The notes under the pieces are model-generated. The model was not told the origin of the DNA. It worked only from the letters and a program-made list of their open reading frames with translations, and searched no databases. Below, one piece after another: positions 17,986 to 26,602 of a stretch of DNA of 64,000 bases (position 1 is the first letter of the stretch; each line of letters starts with the position of its first letter). The DNA comes from UBA7662 sp036787895 (GTDB lineage Bacteria; Bacteroidota; Bacteroidia; UBA7662), in assembly GCA_036787895.1 (NCBI GenBank), contig DAIQOK010000006.1, positions 89,033-153,032 of the forward strand, in the 5' to 3' direction. Both the position numbers and the translations under genes were made by a program.

Positions 17986-19074
17986 TTAAAGTTCTTGCCC
18001 GGCATCCCGGTCTTTCCGATAACGTTTTCCGAATCGGGAGATATTTACTTCGGGGTCTATCTCTCCCTGTTCCTCTAAAAAATCGGCCATTTGCAAGGCA
18101 AAAAAAGGAGCAATTAAGACGCCCTTTGTACCAAGGCCATTAAAAATGCCTAATTCAGGATGTTCCGGGTGGATTCCCAACAGCGGCCGCCGGTCTGCTA
18201 CAGCGGGCCGAATGCCAGCCTGGTGATCAACCAGGGTGTAGGGACCGGAATAAATGCCGCTGAGTTTTTGGAGTAACTCCTGCTTACCGGCGGCGGTAGG
18301 ATGGGGGTCGAGTTTATCCCATTCGTAGGTGGCACCAAGTCGGTAGTAATCGTTACCGAGGGGTAACAGAAAGAAGCCGGCATTGTATACCGCTTTCAGT
18401 GCCAATCCGGGAATGTGTAAAGTGAGTACATCGCCTTGTGCAGCTTTGAGAGGTAGCCAACTAAACCAAGGATTATTGGCTAAACTACTGCCTTCAGCAA
18501 ATATGATTTTTTTAGCTGTTGTGCCTTTCCAGTTGATTTCCCCGCTTTGGATTTGAAGCTGATTGGCCTCAAAATCGACTTCATAAAACGCATTTTTAGC
18601 CTTAAAATGACTTTTGATGGCATCGAGTAACGGGTTGATTTCAAGCCAGCCACTTTGTAAAACTTCGCCATAACCAAGTGGATAGGGCAGCAAATTTTCC
18701 TGCTCTTCGTCGGTGTTTATCTGCCCGAGTAGATGTTGATACTCAATATCCTGCTGTTTTTTTTGCCACATTTCCCGGCTTTCAACGGTTGGAAATACCC
18801 GATGAATAGGGAGGGCATGTAGCCAATCACCCTGAAAATGCCGACAAAGTCGGGTGTAGCAACTTATTGCCACCGGCAGCAGTTCATCTGTTCGCCATGA
18901 TTTCAGCAGTACACGAAAAGTAAGGGGATTCCACATGCCGGAGGCTACTTTGCTGGCCGCACCTGGTCGGTATTGGTCGATAATGGCTACGCGGTGGCCC
19001 CTTTGGTCGAGTTCCCAGGCCAATAAACTGCCGGCAATGCCCTGGCCTACCACCAGATAGTCAATTTGAGGCAT
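17986..19074 (-). CDS. FAD-dependent oxidoreductase (DAO/glycine oxidase-like)
   Basis: A 362-residue flavoprotein with an N-terminal dinucleotide-binding motif VVGQGIAGSLLAWEL, DQYRPGAASKVASGMWNP following, and the C-terminal DAO segment GIRPAVADRRPLLG then FNGLGTKGVLIAPF. It resembles amine/amino-acid oxidases of the DadA type. The substrate is unknown. It lies 20 bases upstream of surE on the same strand. Confidence 0.8.
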   Translation of the reverse strand: MPQIDYLVVGQGIAGSLLAWELDQRGHRVAIIDQYRPGAASKVASGMWNPLTFRVLLKSWRTDELLPVAISCYTRLCRHFQGDWLHALPIHRVFPTVESREMWQKKQQDIEYQHLLGQINTDEEQENLLPYPLGYGEVLQSGWLEINPLLDAIKSHFKAKNAFYEVDFEANQLQIQSGEINWKGTTAKKIIFAEGSSLANNPWFSWLPLKAAQGDVLTLHIPGLALKAVYNAGFFLLPLGNDYYRLGATYEWDKLDPHPTAAGKQELLQKLSGIYSGPYTLVDHQAGIRPAVADRRPLLGIHPEHPELGIFNGLGTKGVLIAPFFALQMADFLEEQGEIDPEVNISRFGKRYRKDRDAGQEL

Positions 19075-19153
19075 GGCAACAAGTTTTGAAGTGGTTGTAG
19101 GCGATAAAAAGACATCCTGAACAGTCGCCGGGAAGCTTAGAGGTGAAAAGTAA

Positions 19154-19194
19154 TTGCATGAATGGTAAAGTGTAAATTTACGCTTTCAAGGAGG
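19154..19194 (+). promoter_or_regulatory. Candidate promoter and strong Shine-Dalgarno site
   Basis: TTG, 16 bases, TAAATTTA (one mismatch to TAnnTTTG), followed by AAGGAGG at 19188-19194, five bases before the ATG of the histidine kinase. A perfect AAGGAGG is uncommon in this phylum and in this window. Confidence 0.45.
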
Positions 19195-19199
19195 CAATT

Positions 19200-21026
19200 A
19201 TGCTGCGAATACGCTTTTTTCTATTCCTATTATTGATGTATGGTTTGATAGCCGTACCGGTCCATGCCGATACAAAATCAAGCTTATCAAACACACAGGC
19301 TGTACAGGCACGCTTGTCGGCCTTACTTGGCCTGCCTTACGATGTGCTTGTGGCAGATCTGGACCAGGGCAGGGTTTGGGCCGATTCTATGTTACTGCTC
19401 AGTCGACAACTCAAATTGAGCAAACAGCTTGCGCAAGCCTACCAAAAAAGCGCACTCATTAACTACTATCAGGGCAATTATGAAGCTACCGTAGCCGATC
19501 ACATGCAGTCTATCGCACTCTACACCGCTTTGGGCGACAGCATCGGGCTCGGTCAGGTGTATGTGGGTATGGGCTACCAGGGAAAGCGGCGCGATTTGGC
19601 CTTATCTATTGAACATATGCGAAAAGGTATCAACCTGCTTGAGGCTGCCGGTGAAAAAGATATGGCCGGTGCTTACGACAATTTTGGGGTGTTGTATGAG
19701 ATGAAAGGGGATTATGTCAGGGCCGGTCAGTTGTACGACAAAGCCTATAAACTCAAAATAGCCGCTAACGATAGCATCGGCTTACCTTATTCTCTCGACC
19801 ATATGGGCGGTTTGGCTACTTTGCAAGGCGACTATGTGAAAGCCGAAAAACTAATGCAACAAGCGTATCGCATACGGGAATTGCGCAACGATCGCACCGG
19901 AATGGCTGAAAGCAGGATGTATCAAAGTGAACTCTACCGCTATTGGGCTAAACCTCAAAAGCTCCTACTTTGCACACAGGAGGCCATTGCGCTGGGGAAA
20001 CAAATTGGTTATGCCGATTTGGTGAGAAAGGCCTACGCTTTTCAAGCCGAAGCCTATGCAGCTCTGGGCAATTATGAACAAGCATTCAAACAACAATTGG
20101 CCTATACCACGCTCAACGACAGTTTATTTACATTGGCCAATAATAACCGCATTCTGCAACTTGAGAAGAAGTTTCAAACTGCTCAAAAGGAGCAAGAGAA
20201 TGTCCAACTCAGACAAGAAAAGGAAATACAAGCACTCGAACTCACTGCTGCACACGCTGCCCGGGCGCGACTCTGGTGGGCTGCCATCGCCACCATATTG
20301 ATGCTCTGTTTGATTTTTGGCTTGTTTTTCATCCGCTATCAGGCCAAACAACGAGTAGAAAAAGCCATGCTCCAGCGACAGAATTTTAAAGCAGCGCTTA
20401 AAGGCGAAGAAAAGGAGCGGCAACGTATTGCCCGGGAATTGCATGATGGCGTGGGACAGATGTTAGCTGCTGTTAAATTGCAAAGTGCCCTTTTGGAGTT
20501 GCAACTCAACGAAACCTTCAAACCCAAGGTGCAAGAACAGCTGACTTTGATCGATGAGGCTATTGTAGAAATCAGGAATATCTCACACAATCTGATGCCG
20601 GTTGCCTTGACTTCACAGGGTTTGTATGCCGCCATCCAAGGTTTGTGTGATCGCATTCGAGCCACCGGTACTATAAAACCGGAATTGTATATTGATGAAA
20701 GCAATCAACGCTTCGAAGCCGACTATGAATTGGCTGTTTACCGCATTATACAGGAGGTAATCAGCAATATGTTGAAACATGCTGCTGCTAGTCGTATAGG
20801 CATTGACATACATAGCGATGAAAATGCACTGATGATTTCTATTCGTGACAATGGCAAAGGATTCGACTTGAAGCAGATCAAAGAAAGTAAAGGCATTGGC
20901 TGGGCCAATTTGCAGGCCAGAACCGATGTATTGGGCGGAAGTATGGAAGTTCAATCTAAACTTGGCGAGGGAACCACAGTCTTTTTTGAATTGCCTTACC
21001 AAAACATATCCGCAGTTGCCGCTTAA
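19200..21026 (+). CDS. TPR sensor histidine kinase (HisKA_3 type)
   Basis: 608 residues: signal peptide (to about VHA, 23), an extracytoplasmic TPR region (about 75-315), a coiled coil (315-350), one membrane helix (359-379), a HisKA_3 dimerisation domain with IARELHDGVGQ (phospho-acceptor His415), and a HATPase domain with NMLKHAAAS and DNGKGFDL. Such kinases usually pair with NarL/LuxR regulators, but none is adjacent, so this is an orphan here. It converges on the DinB gene with stop codons overlapping in TTAA. Confidence 0.9.
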   Translation: MLRIRFFLFLLLMYGLIAVPVHADTKSSLSNTQAVQARLSALLGLPYDVLVADLDQGRVWADSMLLLSRQLKLSKQLAQAYQKSALINYYQGNYEATVADHMQSIALYTALGDSIGLGQVYVGMGYQGKRRDLALSIEHMRKGINLLEAAGEKDMAGAYDNFGVLYEMKGDYVRAGQLYDKAYKLKIAANDSIGLPYSLDHMGGLATLQGDYVKAEKLMQQAYRIRELRNDRTGMAESRMYQSELYRYWAKPQKLLLCTQEAIALGKQIGYADLVRKAYAFQAEAYAALGNYEQAFKQQLAYTTLNDSLFTLANNNRILQLEKKFQTAQKEQENVQLRQEKEIQALELTAAHAARARLWWAAIATILMLCLIFGLFFIRYQAKQRVEKAMLQRQNFKAALKGEEKERQRIARELHDGVGQMLAAVKLQSALLELQLNETFKPKVQEQLTLIDEAIVEIRNISHNLMPVALTSQGLYAAIQGLCDRIRATGTIKPELYIDESNQRFEADYELAVYRIIQEVISNMLKHAAASRIGIDIHSDENALMISIRDNGKGFDLKQIKESKGIGWANLQARTDVLGGSMEVQSKLGEGTTVFFELPYQNISAVAA

Positions 21027-21475
21027 GGGTCGAGTTGCTCGAGATGATGATGCATATGGGCCCAATAATCGCGTGCTAGCCAGGCAAGTGTATGCAGCTC
21101 TTTTTTATCCTTGCCCGTGTCGATTTCATGCTCGAAATGTTCCTCGGACATATTTTCGAGCACACGACATATCTGACGGTTGAGGGTCACCCATAAATGA
21201 AGCACCTCAGCTTTGGTCATGAGGTGGTAGGCATTGGCAGCCACCCAGGCATCTGGGTCGTATATAATTTTGTCGTTCGGCTGGTATTGCCCCACTACAA
21301 ATCGACGCAAATTATTGTGGGCCGAGTCGCAAAGATGGCCTAAAATGAGTTTGCGCGACCATTTCCCCGGAGATCTGGGTTCAGCGAAGTCAAGTTCAGA
21401 AGCTTCCAGCACTTTTATCGATGTATCTTCCAAGGCTTGACGCAGCAGGAGTACAATGTTCTCAGACGTTTGCAT
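21023..21475 (-). CDS. DinB-family protein
   Basis: A 150-residue four-helix-bundle protein of the DinB/YfiT superfamily. Likely metal-binding histidines are in WSRKLILGHLCDSAHNNLRR and the C-terminal WLARDYWAHMHHHLEQL. Members are putative metal-dependent thiol transferases or stress proteins; the reaction here is unknown. Its stop overlaps the histidine kinase stop on the other strand. Confidence 0.78.
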   Translation of the reverse strand: MQTSENIVLLLRQALEDTSIKVLEASELDFAEPRSPGKWSRKLILGHLCDSAHNNLRRFVVGQYQPNDKIIYDPDAWVAANAYHLMTKAEVLHLWVTLNRQICRVLENMSEEHFEHEIDTGKDKKELHTLAWLARDYWAHMHHHLEQLDP

Positions 21476-21567
21476 GCGTCTAATTTCGGTGGCTGTAAGT
21501 AAAATTCAAAATTTGCTGCACTGTGAACCAGCTTAATACCCTGATCAAGCCAGCCATTTAGCCACCA

Positions 21568-22311
21568 TTAGCGGGTATCTCGTGTGTTTGTAGTCATGTC
21601 GAGCCTGACGAAGCTTTCCAGGCAACTCGCCAATTCAGCGCCATGACTCAACATGGCCAGGTGACCTCCGGGTATAGTTATAGTTTCAGTTGCAGCTAAC
21701 TGCGCTGCAAATTTTTGCTGTTGACTGAGGGTGAAACTTTTGTCTTCCTGAAAGCAGATATAGAAGCGATTTACTGCTGGCAAACCTGCCGTAATACGGT
21801 CGGTATATAAGGCCAGTGGCTCAGGTGTATAACTTTGGGTAATCCGTTCGGTAATGTGATCAGCCAAGCCGGTACAAAGCGTTTGTTGGATGACTTTAGC
21901 TGGTGGTTTGGTACCAAGCAGCTTCAAAAATGCTAATGTAAGTAAGCGGGGAACAGGCGAAAACATATCCATAAAAGCACCTCCTGGCGGTGGAATGGCA
22001 GCACTCAATCCGATAAAAAGCTGTAATCGGCTACCTAGTCTGGCAGCCAGCTCCAGACCTACACATCCGCCTATGGAGTGTACCACTAATACGATTTTTC
22101 TCTCGGCATATGCCTGCAGCTGCGATTCGCAGTGGTTAACATAAGCTTGAAGCGTATTGCTTTTGGGGAGTTTGGCCGCATTGGCACGGAGAGGGTAGTC
22201 GATACAAACGGTATCATAGCTTAAATTGTCAACAAGCTCTTCCCAGATGAATGCACCCAGTCCGGCACCGTGCAAAAACACAAAAAGGGGTTTTGGATTT
22301 ACTTCCGACAT
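21568..22311 (-). CDS. Alpha/beta-hydrolase
   Basis: 247 residues from the ATG at 22311 (MSEVNPKPLF). The open frame's earlier codons overlap the upstream gene and add no domain. It has the oxyanion HGAGLGAFIW segment, nucleophile elbow VVHSIGGCVG (Ser in GHSxG-like VHSIGG) and a C-terminal GGHLAML histidine. The substrate is unknown. It is last in a likely three-gene operon with the AlkD-like and GyrI-like genes, separated by 7 bases. Confidence 0.8.
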   Translation of the reverse strand: MSEVNPKPLFVFLHGAGLGAFIWEELVDNLSYDTVCIDYPLRANAAKLPKSNTLQAYVNHCESQLQAYAERKIVLVVHSIGGCVGLELAARLGSRLQLFIGLSAAIPPPGGAFMDMFSPVPRLLTLAFLKLLGTKPPAKVIQQTLCTGLADHITERITQSYTPEPLALYTDRITAGLPAVNRFYICFQEDKSFTLSQQQKFAAQLAATETITIPGGHLAMLSHGAELASCLESFVRLDMTTNTRDTR

Positions 22312-22318
22312 AATACTT

Positions 22319-23413
22319 CTATAAATTAATTGCGGCAGCAAGCATGAATTTTTCGTTATGTATGGCCTGACCGTTCAGATGAATGGCCAATATATGCTCG
22401 CCGGGATAATGTTTACGGGTGGTCAGGTCGGCAAATGCCTGCTGCCGTTTGAAGTTTACTTTTTCACCGGGCTTAAACATACGTTCACTGATTTGAAAAA
22501 CCTTGGGGGTTTTGTTTCCATTGGCCTTTAGATAATGAATCACATATTCCAGGCGGTAAAGTGCAGGGGCATTTCCCAGGTGCGAAAGTTCCAGTTCAAA
22601 GTTCAGCTTCTCCCCCATAATCAAACGTTGGGTAGATAGAGTGAAGTGATGCAGATTGTATGTCACTTGCTGAAAGCCAAACAAGGCCAGGGCATCGGGA
22701 TGACCTTTTTTGAGTAGACCTCGGAGGGCATGTTTGAGGAGCTTGTCGGTGGCGGTACTTTGCCCTTTCCAGGCTGTGGCCACTTCCATTGCCAGTTGGG
22801 GATGGGTTTTGGAGATGTCGTTTAAGCTATTGGCCACCGAACGACGAACATATTCCGATGAATCGTTTTTCAGTTTTTCAAGTAGGGGTAAAACGACAAC
22901 CGGATTTTTTTTGATCCAGGCTACATCCTGACCCCAGGGTAAACGCGGCCGGGTGCCCTCACTGGCCAATCGCCGAATGTGTTCGTGCTCGTGTTCTGCC
23001 CACTGCATACATTGTGTCAGCAGCCTCTCCGGATAGCGGATGAGGTAAGGCCGAATGGCGAATTCGCTGGAGCAAAGGAGGGTAAAATCAGCCAGGGCAG
23101 GGATGGAAATATCCGGATAATCGAGGCCAAATACCTCCAAAAAATCGGAGAAAAGTATGGCTGTAAAACCGCTAAAGCCAGGAGAGGCCTGGTATAAAGT
23201 CTGCAATTGCTGTGGATAATCTCCCGAAACAAAACGGCCGAGCATAAAGGTGATATGCCGCATGCGGTCTTTGAGTTCACGTTTTGGCCAGGCTTCATCA
23301 AATACAGCTTTTACAAAGGCTTCGCTGTTGAAATTTTCGTCGACCCGGGCACAGGCTGCTGCCAGCCTGGCCACGAGTTCGGGCGTATACATATTTTTAA
23401 GTGGTTCGGCCAT
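22319..23413 (-). CDS. DNA alkylation repair protein, AlkD-like HEAT
   Basis: 364 residues. The central part consists of HEAT-like helical repeats (for example SSEYVRRSVANSLNDISKTHP) and shows the PrpPWGQDVAWIKKNP type segment found in AlkC/AlkD glycosylase relatives. About 100 C-terminal residues look like a beta-sandwich (LHHFTLSTQRLIMGEKLNFE), an addition seen in the longer AlkC-like subgroup. It may excise or recognise N-alkylated bases. Its ATG shares one base with the stop of the GyrI-like gene (TGATG). Confidence 0.75.
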   Translation of the reverse strand: MAEPLKNMYTPELVARLAAACARVDENFNSEAFVKAVFDEAWPKRELKDRMRHITFMLGRFVSGDYPQQLQTLYQASPGFSGFTAILFSDFLEVFGLDYPDISIPALADFTLLCSSEFAIRPYLIRYPERLLTQCMQWAEHEHEHIRRLASEGTRPRLPWGQDVAWIKKNPVVVLPLLEKLKNDSSEYVRRSVANSLNDISKTHPQLAMEVATAWKGQSTATDKLLKHALRGLLKKGHPDALALFGFQQVTYNLHHFTLSTQRLIMGEKLNFELELSHLGNAPALYRLEYVIHYLKANGNKTPKVFQISERMFKPGEKVNFKRQQAFADLTTRKHYPGEHILAIHLNGQAIHNEKFMLAAAINL

Positions 23414-23868
23414 CAGTTGATTCCCATTCTGATTATCGTAATATTGGCTTCCGGATGCTGAAAATCGGCATTCAAATACACTTCCCGGTTTTCGAAAGTA
23501 GGCATTAATTGGTGTTCACCGATGAAGTGCATCATTTTCGCATACGTAGCCGGAATTTGATCCCAAGGGCCTTCATGAATCGCTTCCACGCATTTGAATG
23601 GCTCGGTAAGTCGTAGGTCAAATTTGCCTTCATACGTTTTTTCTGCGAGAGCTACGGGTAAGGCTACTTCGAGGGTGAAAGGCAGACTTTCATTTCCACT
23701 GAAGCCAAAATAATTCCAGTAAACCGGACCGCAAAGCTGCATGTGGTGATCTACTACTTCCTGCAAAAGTTGTGGCATGATGGGCGTTGCTTTTTCCATC
23801 ATTTGAGAAATGGTGGTTTCAAAACGTGCGTACAAGAAATGGATGGGTGGTTGGGCTTTGATTTGCAT
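23413..23868 (-). CDS. GyrI-like small-molecule-binding protein
   Basis: A 151-residue stand-alone effector-binding (SOUL/AraC_E_bind) domain: YARFETTISQMMEKATPIMPQL at the N terminus, CGPVYWNYFGF in the middle, and the characteristic HEGPWDQIPATYAKMMHFI. Similar domains bind amphipathic or cationic compounds. It is first in the operon with AlkD-like and hydrolase genes, directly downstream of an operator-like palindrome and of a WYL regulator gene. Confidence 0.78.
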   Translation of the reverse strand: MQIKAQPPIHFLYARFETTISQMMEKATPIMPQLLQEVVDHHMQLCGPVYWNYFGFSGNESLPFTLEVALPVALAEKTYEGKFDLRLTEPFKCVEAIHEGPWDQIPATYAKMMHFIGEHQLMPTFENREVYLNADFQHPEANITIIRMGIN

Positions 23869-23882
23869 AATGGCTTAATTAT

Positions 23883-23923
23883 GTTGTCAAAATTCTGCAT
23901 GAATACTGACAACATATTGTCAG
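23883..23923 (-). promoter_or_regulatory. Operator-like inverted repeats before the GyrI-like gene
   Basis: CTGACAA-CATA-TTGTCAG (23906-23923) is a perfect 7+4+7 palindrome. A third half site, GTTGTCA, lies at 23883-23889, 16 bases away. A -7-like GAATTTTG on the minus strand lies between the sites, so a bound repressor would cover the promoter. The adjacent WYL regulator is the obvious candidate to bind here. Confidence 0.6.
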
Positions 23924-23938
23924 TAGCTTTTTGCCAAC

Positions 23939-24886
23939 CTAAAATTTTTCTGCCAGTTGCTTGTTGATGAAAGTCAGCAGTTCAGGGGGGGAAACCGGGC
24001 GGACTTTAGGCAGCCAATACATACACCATCGGCCCATATATTCGACGGAATTGTTTCTGAAGGCCATTTCTACCCAGCCATTTTCCAGTTGTTTTTCAGC
24101 CATCCAACCGTAGTAGTATTTGGTTTCAATAAGCATATTGGCCACTTCTTCGGTGAATTGAATGATGTAGTGATTTTGTGGGCCAAGTTCATTTTGACTT
24201 TGCAGATAATCGGGCAGGCTGGGCAGGGTTTTTCGGGCTTTGAATTTCACGCCAACCCGTAACTGCCGAATGCGATCGACCCGGAAATCGCGTAAATCAT
24301 TGCGCAATCGACACCAGGCCAGCAGATGCCATTGGTAGTTGTAAAAGAGACTATGGGGTTCAACGGTCCGCCATTGGGTTTGTCCCTGCATGGGAAAGTA
24401 TTCTATTTCGAGCGTGTGTTTACTGGCAAGTGCGGTTTGAATTTCTTCCAGAAAACGAAAAGCACGGTGGCGATTTTCGGCCGGTAATTGATCGAGTTGC
24501 CAGGTGTTGTTCTCGAGTTCTTCCAGCAGTGTTTTATCCTGGCTGGTAGCAGCTGCCTTTATTTTTTGCAGGGCATCATCGAGATGGCGGAGGGTGGCAT
24601 CGCTGGTTTTGTAGCCGGCAAGTGTGCGAGCGGTGAAGATGGCGAGGGCTTGTTCACGGCTGAAGCTGATGGGGGCAAGTTGGCGCTGATCGCCCAGCAG
24701 ATACCCACTTCCGGTTGTGGCCTGTAACGGTAATCCGGCTGCAAACAATTCCTGCATATCGCGGTAGATGGTACGTTGGCTTACCTCAAAACGCAGCGCC
24801 AGCTCTTCGGCCGTAACCCTGCGTTTTTGTTGCAGAAACGATAAAATGGCAATAATTCTTTGCAAACGCGACATGCTCAAGCTCAT
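23939..24886 (-). CDS. HTH-WYL transcriptional regulator (YafY family)
   Basis: 315 residues: an N-terminal winged helix (RLQRIIAILSFLQ, then LALRFEVSQRTIYRDMQEL), a middle WYL sensor domain (LEIEYFPMQGQTQWRTVEPHSLFYNYQWHLLAW) and a C-terminal WCX region. WYL regulators sense ligands or single-stranded DNA and often govern stress or DNA-damage genes. The gene starts inside the stop of the TonB-like gene (ATGA) and is followed, across the palindromic site, by the GyrI-like/AlkD operon. Confidence 0.88.
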   Translation of the reverse strand: MSLSMSRLQRIIAILSFLQQKRRVTAEELALRFEVSQRTIYRDMQELFAAGLPLQATTGSGYLLGDQRQLAPISFSREQALAIFTARTLAGYKTSDATLRHLDDALQKIKAAATSQDKTLLEELENNTWQLDQLPAENRHRAFRFLEEIQTALASKHTLEIEYFPMQGQTQWRTVEPHSLFYNYQWHLLAWCRLRNDLRDFRVDRIRQLRVGVKFKARKTLPSLPDYLQSQNELGPQNHYIIQFTEEVANMLIETKYYYGWMAEKQLENGWVEMAFRNNSVEYMGRWCMYWLPKVRPVSPPELLTFINKQLAEKF

Positions 24887-25638
24887 CTGAGACTAAAACG
24901 GAAAGGCAAATTGTACTCGACATTCACCTTTTCGCCTTCGGCTATGCCCGGGCTCCAACGTACTTTTTTCTGCATCAGTTTAACTACACGCATTGCCTCT
25001 CCATCCAGGCTGTCGTCTACGGATTTCCGCAATTGAATTTTTTCAATTTTACCAGAAGAATTTACGACAAATCCAATGATAACTATGCCTGTAATGTTAT
25101 GCTCTTTGGCGTAAGGCGGGTATTTGGTATGCTTCGCCATGAAAGCGAGCAACATCTCATCACCTCCGGGAAAGCTGGGTAATTGTTGATAAACGTAGTA
25201 GGCTGTGTCGCTACCGGTGGTTGAAAAACACTGACCAGAGATTAACTCATCGTTTTCGTACAAATCATAGCGTCTTCGTTGACCATTGGGATAATAAGAT
25301 TCTAACGGGCCGTGTTTTTTGCCCCAATGGTAAATTTCTTTAGCGGTGATATTGCCCGAGCTGTCGTAATAGATGGCAATGCCATGTTTCAGGCCTTTGT
25401 TAATGTCGCCAAAGTCGATATCTGATACCAATTGACCGCTGATTTTTTTGGTGATGATTTTACCTTCATTTTTGTTGTCGGGTGCGAAAAAATACGACTT
25501 GATATAAAAGGCCTTATCCTGAGTTGTTTCTATTAAATTCCTGTCATAAAATCGGATATCGTCGGCTTGTTGGGCCTCAAGTTGGTTCGATTTAAGTAAA
25601 ATCAGACCCAGAAGCAAGGTAAATCGAAGCAAATGCAT
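24883..25638 (-). CDS. Exported protein with MORN-like repeats and TonB C-terminal domain
   Basis: 251 residues: signal peptide (about 1-23, ending EAQ), a central MORN-variant region (GLKHGIAIYYDSSGN, KKHGPLESYYPNGQ), and a C-terminal TonB-type domain (GDEMLLAFMAKHTKYPPYAKE, then IGFVVNSSGKIEKIQL and WSPG). It lacks an N-terminal anchor and proline-rich linker, so it is probably not a classical energy transducer. Its stop overlaps the WYL regulator start. Confidence 0.75.
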   Translation of the reverse strand: MHLLRFTLLLGLILLKSNQLEAQQADDIRFYDRNLIETTQDKAFYIKSYFFAPDNKNEGKIITKKISGQLVSDIDFGDINKGLKHGIAIYYDSSGNITAKEIYHWGKKHGPLESYYPNGQRRRYDLYENDELISGQCFSTTGSDTAYYVYQQLPSFPGGDEMLLAFMAKHTKYPPYAKEHNITGIVIIGFVVNSSGKIEKIQLRKSVDDSLDGEAMRVVKLMQKKVRWSPGIAEGEKVNVEYNLPFRFSLR

Positions 25639-25655
25639 ATTCGGCAGTTGAACTA

Positions 25656-25663
25656 CAAATGTA
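25656..25663 (-). promoter_or_regulatory. Candidate -7 box for the TonB-like/WYL unit
   Basis: TACATTTG on the minus strand matches TAnnTTTG exactly and lies 18 bases upstream of the ATG. No clear -33 TTTG was seen. Confidence 0.4.
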
Positions 25664-25738
25664 ACTTTATCTCTATATGCTGCTGTTGTTTTTGAAGATT
25701 GTCTGCAAAATCAGGTAAACTACTTATGTTTATCGGCC

Positions 25739-26602
25739 ATGATTAATTTATTACAAAAACCTTATCCCTTACTTGAGAGTACCCCTGCACGCTGGCGGAT
25801 GTGTATTGTTTTTAGTGTATTTGTGGGGCTTTTTCTCTTTGTCTTCCGGCCCTTCGGTATTGGCAGTTCACCGGGCTCCATGCTGAATATCGCACTTGCT
25901 TATGCAGCTGTTTGTTTTGGCCTGATGGTGTTTTTAAACTTACTCCTGGTGCCGCTTTTGCCGGGTTTGTTCAAAGAGAGCGCCTGGACAACCGGTCATC
26001 AGATATTCTGGACACTGGTGAATGTGCTGGTGATTGGGTTGGGTAATTTGTTGCTTACGAATTGGTTGTTTGAGGCCCGGCTAAGCTGGGAAAACCTGCT
26101 CATATTTGAAGCTTACACCCTGGCCATTGGATTTTTTCCGGTTACCGTGAGTTTTGTGTTGAACCAAATCCGCCTGGAGCGGCACTATCTCGAAAAATCC
26201 GGCCAGTTGAATGCGCAGTTAACAGTCAGTCCACCTCTTGCGAGAGCTACTGGTCAGGTGGTACTCAGCTCCGACAATCAAGGAGAAAATCTCGCGCTCA
26301 ATGTCAGTGATTTTGTGCTGGCCCTAGCCGCCGACAACTATGTGGAGGTGCATTTTTTGGCCGGAAATACTTTAAAAAAAGCCCTGCTCCGCACTACGCT
26401 GAGTAGATTAAGTGCCGAACTGGCAGAGCACCCTGCCTGCTGGCGATGCCATAAAAGTTATGTGGTGAACCAGGCTTTTGTGGACCGATTTACCGGCAAT
26501 GCCCAAGGGTATAAACTGCATTTGCAGGCTATGGATTTTCTGGTACCTGTTTCGCGTTCGCTGCATGCGGAGCTGCAGCAGCGGTTTGATTCTAAGGATT
26601 AA
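25739..26602 (+). CDS. Membrane-anchored LytTR DNA-binding protein
   Basis: 287 residues. Four predicted membrane helices (about 23-42, 50-73, 88-108, 118-141) are followed by a linker and a LytTR domain (about 185-285) with NYVEVHF, LLRTTLSRL and RCHKSYVVN. It resembles one-component membrane regulators of Bacteroidota. A paralogue with the same KPYP-RWRM N-terminal pattern is at 53619. No sensor kinase adjoins it. Its 3' end overlaps the convergent T9SS gene by 11 bases. Confidence 0.82.
   Translation: MINLLQKPYPLLESTPARWRMCIVFSVFVGLFLFVFRPFGIGSSPGSMLNIALAYAAVCFGLMVFLNLLLVPLLPGLFKESAWTTGHQIFWTLVNVLVIGLGNLLLTNWLFEARLSWENLLIFEAYTLAIGFFPVTVSFVLNQIRLERHYLEKSGQLNAQLTVSPPLARATGQVVLSSDNQGENLALNVSDFVLALAADNYVEVHFLAGNTLKKALLRTTLSRLSAELAEHPACWRCHKSYVVNQAFVDRFTGNAQGYKLHLQAMDFLVPVSRSLHAELQQRFDSKD

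Noticed and set aside
20613..21065. 150-codon open frame opposite the TPR histidine kinase
   Set aside because: Shadow of the kinase HATPase region.
23413..24886. The WYL locus as a phage-defence (BREX/CBASS-type) system
   Set aside because: WYL regulators accompany some defence systems, but none of the neighbouring genes belongs to a known defence family.
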